Positions 1 through 5,450 of a stretch of 15,482 nucleotides of DNA are shown here, in pieces. Position 1 is the first letter of the stretch. Each line of letters begins with the position of its first letter. Source of the stretch: Bacillota bacterium (GTDB lineage: Bacteria; Bacillota; Clostridia; Peptostreptococcales; Anaerovoracaceae); the NCBI GenBank assembly GCA_029266295.1, contig JAQSXD010000029.1, forward strand, positions 1 through 15,482. The letters are read 5' to 3'. The notes under the pieces are model-generated. The model was not told the DNA's origin. It made no database searches and saw nothing but the letters and a program-made list of their open reading frames with translations. Made by a program: the position numbers and the translations under genes.

Positions 1-1
1 G

Positions 2-70
2 CTTAGGGAAGAAGTGGAGCAAACTTATTACTGGTCACCGAATTTTAAGGGAATCAAGAATATTCCATGA
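2..70 (+). CDS. Possible C-terminal tail of an upstream gene (partial)
   Basis: One frame is open from the left edge for 22 codons and ends in TGA at 68-70. The peptide (LREEVEQTYYWSPNFKGIKN, then IP) has an ordinary protein-like composition, and the other plus-strand frames are not better. It is too short to assign a family, and chance openness cannot be excluded. The 160 bases that follow up to the first clear gene hold only the promoter region described separately. Confidence 0.25.
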   Translation, partial: LREEVEQTYYWSPNFKGIKNIP

Positions 71-151
71 TTTGCAGTTCCATTGTGATCGAAACTTTTT
101 TACAAGCTGTCTGCGTGAATTCAGATGGCTTATTTCTTTTTTTGAATTTCC

Positions 152-170
152 ACAATTTTCGAAAAATTGT
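152..170. promoter_or_regulatory. Near-palindrome abutting a promoter, candidate operator
   Basis: The 19-bp sequence ACAATTTTCGAAAAATTGT is an inverted repeat (ACAATTTT / AAAATTGT about a central CG, with one extra A). It ends one base before the -35 box at 172, which is a usual place for a repressor or activator site. That a regulator binds here is inference; no regulator gene is in the window. Confidence 0.45.
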
Positions 171-171
171 C

Positions 172-200
172 TTGACTCAATAAATCTATTAATGCATAAT
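172..200 (+). promoter_or_regulatory. Sigma-A type promoter for the amidohydrolase/permease genes
   Basis: TTGACT (172-177), a 17-bp spacer and CATAAT (195-200) give a near-consensus housekeeping promoter in AT-rich DNA. The predicted transcript starts near 207 and leaves a leader of about 33 nt before the ATG at 240. It is the only good promoter in front of the first two genes. Confidence 0.7.
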
Positions 201-239
201 TAAATAAATTTATATAAATTATTATAAAAGGTGATAAAA

Positions 240-1139
240 ATGAACGATCAAAGAGACATTATGAATGCTGCCGTCGTGAACTTTAAGCCCGATGCCGGCA
301 ACAAGAAGAACAACCTGAAAAGAATCGTCGATTTTTCCATTGCAGCAGCAAAACGCGGAGCCGATCTGATCTTGTTTCCTGAGTTATGTCTTACAGGTTA
401 TGATTACTTTGTAAACGAGAAGATTGAACTGAGCGAGAAGCTCGCTATGGCGGAAACCATAGAGGGGCCAGCCTGCGAAAGTATTGCAGAGGTGGCGAAA
501 AAATATGGGATCTATATCGTGTTTGGAATGGCAGAAAAGCTGGAAGACAGCGCAGGGTTCCTTTATAATTCCGCCGTTGCGGTAGGGCCGGAGGGGATCA
601 TCGGCTCTTACCGAAAAATTCATCCCTTCGATTCAGAAAACAAATATTTTGTCAAAGGCGACACACCATTTCTGTTTGATACCCCATGGGGGCCCATTTC
701 CGTAGGAATCTGCTACGATACCTATCAATTCCCGGAACTGATGAGATACTACATCTCGAAAGATTCCAGACTCTACTTAAATCCCACTGCAGTGATTGAA
801 GAAATCCCAAAGGAAGGAAGCCGGCAGGCCTTTTTGAATTATTACGGGCCGACGCTTGAGTACGGCGTACTTTGCAATACGATTTTCATTGCCAGTGCAA
901 ATCTGACCGGATATGACGATACCAGTTATTTTGGGGGCGGCAGCGCTGTGCTTGGTCCCAAAATCACGCCCTTTTTTGAAACAGATGTGACCTATTATGC
1001 CGGAGATAAGAACAATGTTCAGGAAGGCGTCTCTCTTGCAACCATCGATCTTTCCCTAGCGAAAATGCGCCTGATGGACGCCACGGGGGCTGCCGGAGAG
1101 CCTGATTACAGGCCAGAGCTCTACAAGAAGTTTATCTGA
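240..1139 (+). CDS. Nitrilase-superfamily carbon-nitrogen hydrolase (amidohydrolase)
   Basis: This 299-residue protein belongs to the carbon-nitrogen hydrolase fold, cytoplasmic enzymes that cleave amide or nitrile C-N bonds through a Glu-Lys-Cys triad. All three residues are visible: Glu48 in LILFPELCLTGYD, Lys126 in GSYRKIHPF, and Cys158 in GICYDTYQFPE. A second conserved acid, Glu133, follows the lysine. The length fits N-carbamoylputrescine amidase and beta-ureidopropionase-like enzymes (about 290-300 residues). The GTG at 231 is in frame, but it lies inside the ribosome binding site AAAGGTGAT, so the ATG at 240 (5-nt spacing) is the likely start. An APC permease resembling the putrescine importer PuuP follows 84 bp downstream, so a polyamine- or ureide-related amide is a reasonable substrate guess. 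The actual substrate cannot be read from the sequence. Confidence 0.9.
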   Translation: MNDQRDIMNAAVVNFKPDAGNKKNNLKRIVDFSIAAAKRGADLILFPELCLTGYDYFVNEKIELSEKLAMAETIEGPACESIAEVAKKYGIYIVFGMAEKLEDSAGFLYNSAVAVGPEGIIGSYRKIHPFDSENKYFVKGDTPFLFDTPWGPISVGICYDTYQFPELMRYYISKDSRLYLNPTAVIEEIPKEGSRQAFLNYYGPTLEYGVLCNTIFIASANLTGYDDTSYFGGGSAVLGPKITPFFETDVTYYAGDKNNVQEGVSLATIDLSLAKMRLMDATGAAGEPDYRPELYKKFI

Positions 1140-1223
1140 GAAATCAATGATTTGGAAAGTGCGCGCCTGGAAAAATCAGCGTTTCTCTATGAATTATTAT
1201 ATTTTTTAAGGAGGAACTTTTTA

Positions 1224-2567
1224 ATGGAAGAAAGAATTCAAAGCGCACAGGGCTTTCGCCGTACGCTGAAACTGTATCATCTTACGCTATTCGGTTTGGC
1301 TTACTTGACACCGATGATTGTCTACGGCATTTATGGGGTCATCTCAACGACGACCCATGGTGTGGAAGCCGGAGCCTATCTAACCGCGGTAGTCGCCATG
1401 CTGTTTACAGCCTTAAGTTATTGCCACATGGTAAAGGCATTTCCCGTCGCAGGTTCTGCCTATACCTATACCAGAAAAGCCATCAACCCGAATTTCGGTT
1501 TTATGATCGGCTGGGCGATCCTACTTGATTACATATTCATCCCCATGGCAATCTGGCTCATCGGGGCGTCTTTCTTTAATGCTGCGATTCCTAGCATTCC
1601 ACCTTGGGTATGGGTTTTGTTCTTTATCATTGTTACGACCATCATCAATATCATCGGTGTAAAAATCGGGGCCAACGTCAATGTTACCATGGTGGTCATC
1701 CAGCTTATGGTAATCCTGGCTTTCGTTATTTTTACCGTCAAGGCAGTGATGAACGGTGCTGGCGAAGGAACTTTGCTGTCGATGAGTCCGTTTTACAATC
1801 CCGATGTTTCCTTTAATTTTGTGGTAGCCGGAGCAGCAATTGCCTGTTATTCTTTCCTTGGGTTTGATGCAGTTTCCACCTTTGTTGAAGAGGCTGTAGA
1901 CCCGCTGAAGACCATCCCCAGAGCAATCATGCTCACGACGATCATCGGAGGCGTGATCTTTATCGCAGTAACCTATTTCACCCACCTGGCTCATCCGAGC
2001 TATGAGTATGCGGATGCGGGCAATGCAGCCTTTGAAATTGCAAAGGAAGTGGCGCCCGCAGTATTCGGAACGATTTTCTTGCTGGGTATGATCATCGCAC
2101 AATTTGCTTCCGGTATCTCTGCCCAGGCCAGCGGTGCTCGTCTGATGTACGCAATGGGTCGGGATGGCGTGCTGCCGAAGAAAATCTTCGGGGTGCTGAA
2201 CAGCAGATTTAATACGCCCGTAACCAGCGTGATTATCACAGGGGTTATCGCACTGCTTGCTTTGAAACTCAGCGTAACAACCTCAACATCCTTCATCAAC
2301 TTCGGGGCTTTTTCAGCGTTCACTTTTGTAAATGTATCGGTAATTGCGCATTACTTTATCAAAGAGCGCAGACGTTCGGCAGGAGAGACCATCCTGTTTT
2401 TCATCCTTCCGCTGCTGGGTGCTCTTGCAGATCTTTATCTGCTGGTGCATCTTGACAAAGCTGCTTTGATTTTAGGTGGCAGCTGGGCTGCTGTTGGTTT
2501 GGTCTACTTGGTTTATCTGACGAAAGGCTTTAAAGTGGCTCCGCCGGATATGGCAATTGACGAATAG
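1224..2567 (+). CDS. APC-superfamily permease, PuuP-like (putrescine or amino acid importer)
   Basis: The 447-residue protein is a multi-spanning secondary transporter with about 12 hydrophobic segments. It carries APC landmarks: GLAYLTPM (24-31), the AFPVAGSAYTYTRKAINP stretch (72-89), PPWVWV (126-131), FLGFDAVSTFVEEAVDP (211-227) and YAMGRDGVLP (309-318). From memory these align closely with E. coli PuuP, including the tyrosine of LLDY (Tyr103 here) that matters for putrescine uptake there. The open frame begins at TTG 1152, but AAGGAGGAA at 1208-1216 sets the start at ATG 1224. The gene follows the amidohydrolase on the same strand with no terminator between, so the two are probably one transcript: import, then hydrolysis. 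Other amines or amino acids are possible substrates. A hairpin terminator closes the unit 24 bp after the stop. Confidence 0.88.
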   Translation: MEERIQSAQGFRRTLKLYHLTLFGLAYLTPMIVYGIYGVISTTTHGVEAGAYLTAVVAMLFTALSYCHMVKAFPVAGSAYTYTRKAINPNFGFMIGWAILLDYIFIPMAIWLIGASFFNAAIPSIPPWVWVLFFIIVTTIINIIGVKIGANVNVTMVVIQLMVILAFVIFTVKAVMNGAGEGTLLSMSPFYNPDVSFNFVVAGAAIACYSFLGFDAVSTFVEEAVDPLKTIPRAIMLTTIIGGVIFIAVTYFTHLAHPSYEYADAGNAAFEIAKEVAPAVFGTIFLLGMIIAQFASGISAQASGARLMYAMGRDGVLPKKIFGVLNSRFNTPVTSVIITGVIALLALKLSVTTSTSFINFGAFSAFTFVNVSVIAHYFIKERRRSAGETILFFILPLLGALADLYLLVHLDKAALILGGSWAAVGLVYLVYLTKGFKVAPPDMAIDE

Positions 2568-2590
2568 AAGAATATAGGAATTCTATAAAA

Positions 2591-2640
2591 ATCGGCCCCA
2601 ATTGTCGGAACAAAGTCTGACCTTTGGGGCTGATGATTTT
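2591..2640 (+). terminator. Hairpin terminator after the permease gene
   Basis: ATCGGCCCCAA (2591-2601) pairs with TTGGGGCTGAT (2624-2634), with one G-T wobble. An inner helix GTCGGA / TCTGAC extends the stem. Only a short T run (GATTTT) follows, so it is a moderate intrinsic terminator. The rest of the 2568-2799 gap holds nothing else I can support except a weak -10 box at 2769. Confidence 0.6.
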
Positions 2641-2768
2641 CTCTGTGGCTGATGCTTTTTTTTGGTGCAATGGATTATAACAAAAAATTACCTGGGGTAA
2701 ATCTAGCGTATCATTCTCGTTGGCAAAGATAGGGAAAAAGAAACTAAGAAAATTTACTGCGGATGCGA

Positions 2769-2774
2769 TATAAT
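2769..2774 (+). promoter_or_regulatory. Candidate -10 box before the small membrane gene and symporter
   Basis: A perfect TATAAT lies 26 bp before the ATG at 2800. No convincing -35 box sits 16-18 bp upstream (AAGAAA occupies that place), so this promoter is weak, activator-dependent or accidental. Confidence 0.35.
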
Positions 2775-2799
2775 GATAAAAAACAGAAAGGAGACGCCT

Positions 2800-2937
2800 A
2801 TGGTTTCGCTGCACTTTTATCGATTGTTTTTCTATTTCACAGTGATCTGGTTCGTTGCGGGAATCATCTTCGTCTGCTGTTCTATGATCAGGTATTTCGT
2901 GAATAAACGACTGGTGGAAGGAGGTCACAAACGATAA
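2800..2937 (+). CDS. Small single-pass membrane protein coupled to the symporter gene
   Basis: This 45-codon gene starts at ATG 2800 behind a strong AAAGGAG site (spacing 6). The peptide begins MVSLHFYRLFFYFTVIWFVA and forms one long helix over roughly residues 6-33, followed by a basic tail (IRYFVNKRLVEGGHKR) that should stay inside. Its TAA overlaps the ATG of the next gene by one base (TAATG), and its last codons contain the symporter's AAGGAGG site, so the two are almost certainly translationally coupled. Several sodium:solute symporters have small partner membrane subunits encoded just upstream, such as YhdT with PanF. By analogy this is probably an accessory subunit. I cannot place it in a named family from sequence alone. 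Confidence 0.8.
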   Translation: MVSLHFYRLFFYFTVIWFVAGIIFVCCSMIRYFVNKRLVEGGHKR

Positions 2938-4409
2938 TGACCTCTGCTTCACTAATCGGATACGGTATACTCTTTGGCTTTGGTATCGTCTTTATTACCA
3001 TTGCCCGTGCTGCAAATCAAAGATATTCCCATCATACCCTGGAAGATTTTGTACTGGCGGGAAGATCCCTTCCTTTTGGCTATCTATCAGCGGCGCTCTT
3101 TGTTTCCTGGACCTGGACAACCAGTATTATTGGTTCAGCCGAAGCTGCGATGCAATACGGCATTTCCGGTGGGATCAATTATACGCTATGGGCCAATCTG
3201 CCATTCCTCTTATTTATTCCCTTTGTTGTGAGACTCCGAATGATCATGCCGGAGGCGATGACTGTCACCGAATTTATCGGAGAGCGATACAATCCTTGGC
3301 TAAAGGATGTTTACTTCGTTTTTGCTTCGGTCGTTGCGATGTTTGTTTTGATTGAACAGGCCGTGGGCGTTGGGATGGTATTTGAGGGTGTTTTTCAGAT
3401 TCCGTTCAAAGTAACGGTCTTTATTATGATCATGATTGTAACGGCATATATTTCCATGGCTGGGATTAGAGGGGCTGTCTATAATGGGATCTTACAGTTT
3501 GTTCTGATTAATATCCTGTTTCTTTTGATCATCGCTGTTGTGCTGGACAAGCTGGATTTAAATCAAATCTACGAAGTGCTCAAGCAAAAGGCATATGCGC
3601 CGGACAGGGCAGATCCCGGAGAGATGCTGCGAATCAATTCTGTCCAGGGGTTTAAATACGGGATCATTGCGTTAGTGGTTGCCACTGGGCAAATCTTTTT
3701 GGATCAGGGCTGGTACTCCATGTCGCTATCCGGTTCCAATACGAAAACCATGGTCTGGGGTTTGGTCTTTGGTATCTTTATTCTATGGATGCCCATTCCA
3801 CTCATCAGCGCAGTAATTTTCGGTCACGGTTCTCTGTCGCTTAGCATGGGTACGGAAGTGGATGCTGCCGCTTCTGACTGGCCGCTCTATTTTATGAACC
3901 ACTTTAGTAATGCAAATTATGAGATGGTGTTTGCGATGCTTATCTTTATCATCGGAACTGGCGCCAGTGCCAAGTGTCTCGTTGGATTGCAGGCACTTTT
4001 TACGGTGGATTATTATAAGAGCAAGATCAAACGGGATGCGAATACCCGGGAAAAAATCCGGTTTGGACGCATTATTATTATTTGCCTTGGCTTCTTGTGT
4101 GCCGCGATCGCAATTGCGCTGGAGGGAATTCCGCTGCTTCAGATCGATACCTTTTGCGGCATTTTCTTTGCTGCGCCGTGTGGGGCGCTGATCGGCGGGA
4201 TGTACTATGACAAGATGAATGGACGGGTTGCGCTGATTTCCATCATTTTGGGACTGGCTGCCGGCTTTGGTACTTGGCTTTTCCGGGAAGACGGCTGGTT
4301 TGTGGGCAGTATCCTTTCTCTGATCGTGCCTGTGATCGTTATCCTTGCAGGCTCTTTGTTTGAGAAGGATCGGTATAATTTCTACCGGCTGAGGCAGTAT
4401 CGGGGGTAA
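2937..4409 (+). CDS. Sodium:solute symporter (SSS) family transporter
   Basis: The 490-residue protein has about 13 hydrophobic segments and the SSS N-terminal signature: a first helix (8-25), then DFVLAGRSLPFGYLSAAL (37-54) and VSWTWTTS (56-63). The run SAEAAMQYGISGGINYTLWA followed by MPEAMTVTEFIGERY resembles, from memory, the same region of Dur3-type urea/polyamine symporters more than that of proline or pantothenate carriers. It should import a small solute with Na+ across the cytoplasmic membrane. The amidohydrolase and PuuP-like permease upstream make a nitrogen compound a plausible substrate; this is inference. The ribosome site AAGGAGG (2918-2924) is about 12 nt before the ATG, at the long end of normal, consistent with coupling to the small gene before it. 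No separate terminator follows; the toxin-antitoxin hairpin at 4520 may serve. Confidence 0.88.
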   Translation: MTSASLIGYGILFGFGIVFITIARAANQRYSHHTLEDFVLAGRSLPFGYLSAALFVSWTWTTSIIGSAEAAMQYGISGGINYTLWANLPFLLFIPFVVRLRMIMPEAMTVTEFIGERYNPWLKDVYFVFASVVAMFVLIEQAVGVGMVFEGVFQIPFKVTVFIMIMIVTAYISMAGIRGAVYNGILQFVLINILFLLIIAVVLDKLDLNQIYEVLKQKAYAPDRADPGEMLRINSVQGFKYGIIALVVATGQIFLDQGWYSMSLSGSNTKTMVWGLVFGIFILWMPIPLISAVIFGHGSLSLSMGTEVDAAASDWPLYFMNHFSNANYEMVFAMLIFIIGTGASAKCLVGLQALFTVDYYKSKIKRDANTREKIRFGRIIIICLGFLCAAIAIALEGIPLLQIDTFCGIFFAAPCGALIGGMYYDKMNGRVALISIILGLAAGFGTWLFREDGWFVGSILSLIVPVIVILAGSLFEKDRYNFYRLRQYRG

Positions 4410-4439
4410 GGGCTGCATTGTTGACGTTGTTTATAAAAT

Positions 4440-4468
4440 TTGACATAATAATTTTTAAGTGCTAATAT
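4440..4468 (+). promoter_or_regulatory. Promoter of the antitoxin RNA
   Basis: A perfect TTGACA (4440-4445), a 17-bp spacer and TAATAT (4463-4468) form a strong housekeeping promoter just after the symporter stop codon. No open frame with a ribosome site follows. A hairpin terminator lies about 90 nt downstream, so the product is a short RNA. Confidence 0.7.
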
Positions 4469-4474
4469 AAATAC

Positions 4475-4564
4475 AAAGAGGTGCTATCGGTAAACGGTTA
4501 GCCCGAAAATTAGCTGTTTAAATAAACCGCATGTTTCTCAGGCAAGGCGGTTTATTTCTTTTTT
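4475..4564 (+). ncRNA. Antisense antitoxin RNA of a type I toxin-antitoxin locus
   Basis: The RNA would start near 4475 from the promoter at 4440-4468 and end at the hairpin and six-T run at 4520-4564, giving about 90 nt. It converges on the minus-strand toxin gene and overlaps its last four codons and 3' untranslated region. Its 5' part (GCTATCG / CGGTTAGC around GTAAA) can fold into a small stem-loop. This layout, a short stable RNA overlapping the 3' end of a tiny membrane-peptide mRNA, is that of TxpA/RatA and BsrG/SR4-type systems. The ends are predicted from signals, not measured. Confidence 0.6.
4520..4564 (+). terminator. Terminator of the antitoxin RNA, also at the toxin gene's 3' end
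   Basis: AAATAAACCGC (4520-4530) pairs perfectly with GCGGTTTATTT (4547-4557), and six T follow at 4559-4564. It is a strong terminator on the plus strand. On the minus strand the same hairpin lies just after the toxin stop codon but has only a weak T tail, so toxin mRNA may run past it. Confidence 0.75.
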
Positions 4565-4635
4565 GTGATCGTGTATGTAATGAACACAACTTGCAGAATA
4601 AAAGCCATAAAGGCTATTGTCTCAGCTGTTGACAT
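4552..4635 (-). CDS. Holin-like type I toxin peptide
   Basis: The 27-residue peptide (MSTAETIAFMAFILQVVFIT, then YTITKKK) has a short polar start, one hydrophobic helix over about residues 7-22 and a lysine tail. This is the plan of the putative holin-like toxins (MSTYE-type starts, Lys-rich ends) of Firmicutes, which insert in the membrane and stop growth when unopposed. An in-frame ATG at 4641 adds two residues, but it runs into the ribosome site AAGGGGGGTGA, so the second ATG (4635) fits better. That site lies in a hairpin (GCCCCC-GCAA-GGGGGG, plus-strand 4644-4659), which would limit translation. The antisense RNA gene faces it. It is shorter than most relatives, so the exact family is uncertain, but the composition and context agree. 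Confidence 0.72.
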   Translation of the reverse strand: MSTAETIAFMAFILQVVFITYTITKKK

Positions 4636-4694
4636 ACGCATCACCCCCCTTGCGGGGGCTAACCGCCTACCGTGTCTCAGATAGCACCTAATTC

Positions 4695-4703
4695 ACTGTA
4701 GCA
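4695..4703 (-). promoter_or_regulatory. Extended -10 promoter for the toxin gene
   Basis: Read on the minus strand, TGC-TACAGT gives an extended -10 element ending at 4695. That would start the toxin mRNA close to 4689, at the AGGTGCTATC repeat. A clear -35 box is not visible (GTGATT at 17 bp), which is acceptable for extended -10 promoters. Confidence 0.45.
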
Positions 4704-4790
4704 TAACTACGAGTAGAAATCACTACTTTTTACAAAATATACAAGTTGGAGATGAGCAAGCAGCTCGCTAGACACATAATAAAATAAACA

Positions 4791-4826
4791 AAAAAACATC
4801 CTATCATTCGATAAGATGTTTTTTTT
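4791..4826. terminator. Bidirectional hairpin terminator
   Basis: AAAAAACATC (4791-4800) pairs with GATGTTTTTT (4815-4824), and inner TATC / GATA close an ATTC loop with one C/A mismatch. T runs follow on both strands. On the minus strand it stands right after the copied tRNA end at 4831-4861, just as a terminator follows the real tRNA. Confidence 0.7.
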
Positions 4827-4830
4827 AACG

Positions 4831-4861
4831 GGTACACCATCGCGGGCTCGAACCGCGGACA
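4831..4861 (-). repeat. Duplicated 3' end of tRNA-Lys (att-like direct repeat)
   Basis: These 31 bases match 5151-5181 exactly, the T-arm and acceptor 3' strand of the tRNA-Lys gene, and lie 320 bp from it in the same orientation. The copy stops at the tRNA's CC: the next base on the minus strand is C here and A in the intact gene. The D-arm and anticodon arm are absent, so it is a fragment and not a second tRNA. A tRNA 3' end repeated at a distance is the usual mark of integrase-mediated insertion; partial deletion of a tandem tRNA pair is the alternative. Confidence 0.8.
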
Positions 4862-5070
4862 AAGTGCTGACGCACTTTCCAAGGGGACGCTGCCCCCTCT
4901 TGGCGACAAGCCGCCATGCTCCTGTAAAAATCATATCTGGAAGCGTGACTAACGATCACGTGAATTAAGCATGGCTTTCCTTGTCTGTCACCCCCGAAGC
5001 GGTGTTCCGCTTGCCCTTGGACTTGATAAAAGGCAAACTCTATGTGGGAGAATTCTTCCCCCACGCCCCC
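4861..5070. other. Hairpin-rich segment between the tRNA-end repeats, no gene seen
   Basis: The segment holds at least six inverted repeats: AAAGTGC / GCACTTT (4861-4878), CCAAGGGG / CCTCTTGG (4879-4903), TGGCG / CGCCA (about 4901-4916), CGTGA / TCACG (about 4944-4961), AAGCGG / CCGCTT (about 4996-5011) and GTGGG / CCCAC around GAATTC (about 5043-5064). Minus-strand frames stay open for 60-80 codons but lack ribosome sites and read through the hairpins, so I do not call a protein. It resembles REP-like or decayed mobile DNA. I recognise no known RNA family. Confidence 0.5.
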
Positions 5071-5109
5071 TGTGTCCGTAGTTCTCGCCCTCTTGTTTGA
5101 AGCAAAAAT

Positions 5110-5147
5110 AAAAAAAATACAGCACCTTTCGGTACTGTACTTTTTTT
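5110..5147 (-). terminator. Terminator of the tRNA-Lys gene
   Basis: On the minus strand TACAGTACC and GGTGCTGTA form a 9-bp stem with one wobble pair, around a GAAA loop, followed by eight T. It begins about 10 nt after the tRNA CCA end. An A/T run on the other side would let it act on the plus strand too. Confidence 0.8.
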
Positions 5148-5149
5148 AC

Positions 5150-5225
5150 TGGTACACCATCGCGGGCTCGAACCGCGGACACCCTGATTAAGAGTCAGGT
5201 GCTCTACCAACTGAGCTAATGATGC
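5150..5225 (-). tRNA. tRNA-Lys (anticodon CTT)
   Basis: The 76-nt minus-strand gene folds as a complete cloverleaf. The acceptor GCATCAT pairs with ATGGTGT (two G-T pairs), the D-stem is GCTC / GAGC, and the anticodon arm is CCTGA-CTCTTAA-TCAGG with anticodon CTT. The T-arm is CGCGG-TTCGAGC-CCGCG, the discriminator base is A, and CCA is encoded. CTT reads the lysine codon AAG. The gene has its own promoter and terminator and is not part of an array. Its 3' 30 bases are repeated at 4831-4861. Confidence 0.96.
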
Positions 5226-5235
5226 GCATTGGCTG

Positions 5236-5258
5236 CCGCCCGGCTAAGAGCCGGCGGG
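5236..5258 (-). other. GC-rich stem-loop in the tRNA precursor leader
   Basis: Between the promoter and the mature tRNA 5' end, CCGCCGGCT pairs with AGCCGGGCGG (one bulged G) around a CTT loop on the minus strand. It leaves 10 nt before the tRNA and would be removed with the leader by RNase P. Its role is unknown. Confidence 0.6.
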
Positions 5259-5304
5259 CCTATTTTAAAAACCAAGATTGTCTCTTGTGTTTTGGCACTT
5301 TTAT

Positions 5305-5333
5305 AGTGTAACAGCAGAAGGATAGCTTGTCAA
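5305..5333 (-). promoter_or_regulatory. Promoter of the tRNA-Lys gene
   Basis: On the minus strand TTGACA (5333-5328), a 17-bp spacer and TACACT (5310-5305), with TG one base before the -10, form a near-ideal sigma-A promoter. This suits a highly expressed stable RNA. Confidence 0.85.
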
Positions 5334-5380
5334 CCAAAATTTTTAAAAAAAATCTTGGCAAGCAATAAAGAAAAATAAGG

Positions 5381-5428
5381 AAAAAATAGGGCGGAATTTT
5401 CAAGATTTTCATCCCTATTCTGCCCTAT
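5381..5428 (-). terminator. Terminator of the radical SAM gene
   Basis: ATAGGGCAGAAT pairs with ATTCCGCCCTAT on the minus strand (12 bp, one G-T), followed by TTTTTT. It lies 22 bp after the radical SAM stop codon. Confidence 0.85.
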
Positions 5429-5450
5429 CATCTGCCGAAAGAACGTCAAC

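Larger units (their letters stand above)
4479..4689. repeat. Inverted repeat: shared leader of toxin mRNA and antitoxin RNA
   Basis: AGGTGCTATC (4479-4488) and CGGTTAGCCC (4495-4504) on the plus strand recur in the same order on the minus strand, at 4689-4680 and 4665-4656. The minus-strand copy also keeps GGTA between them. Aligned, the arms are 26 and 34 nt long and differ by one 8-nt gap and two substitutions. Each arm lies at the predicted 5' end of its convergent RNA, so both RNAs begin almost alike. Confidence 0.75.

Noticed and set aside
231..239. GTG start for the amidohydrolase
   Set aside because: The GTG is part of the ribosome binding site AAAGGTGAT for ATG 240.
1521..2102. 193-codon minus-strand frame opposite the APC permease
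   Set aside because: Antisense shadow without ribosome site; Asp/His/Cys-rich composition is an artefact of the permease codons.
3783..4418. 211-codon minus-strand frame opposite the symporter
   Set aside because: Antisense to a clear membrane protein; composition (many His, Asn, Pro) is typical of shadows of hydrophobic genes.
4831..4861. A second tRNA gene
   Set aside because: Only the T-arm and acceptor 3' strand are present; the sequence upstream on the minus strand cannot form D or anticodon arms.
4825..5064. 79-codon minus-strand frame through the hairpin segment and tRNA fragment
   Set aside because: No ribosome site, reads through several stem-loops and a tRNA end, and no family seen; more likely non-coding repeat DNA.
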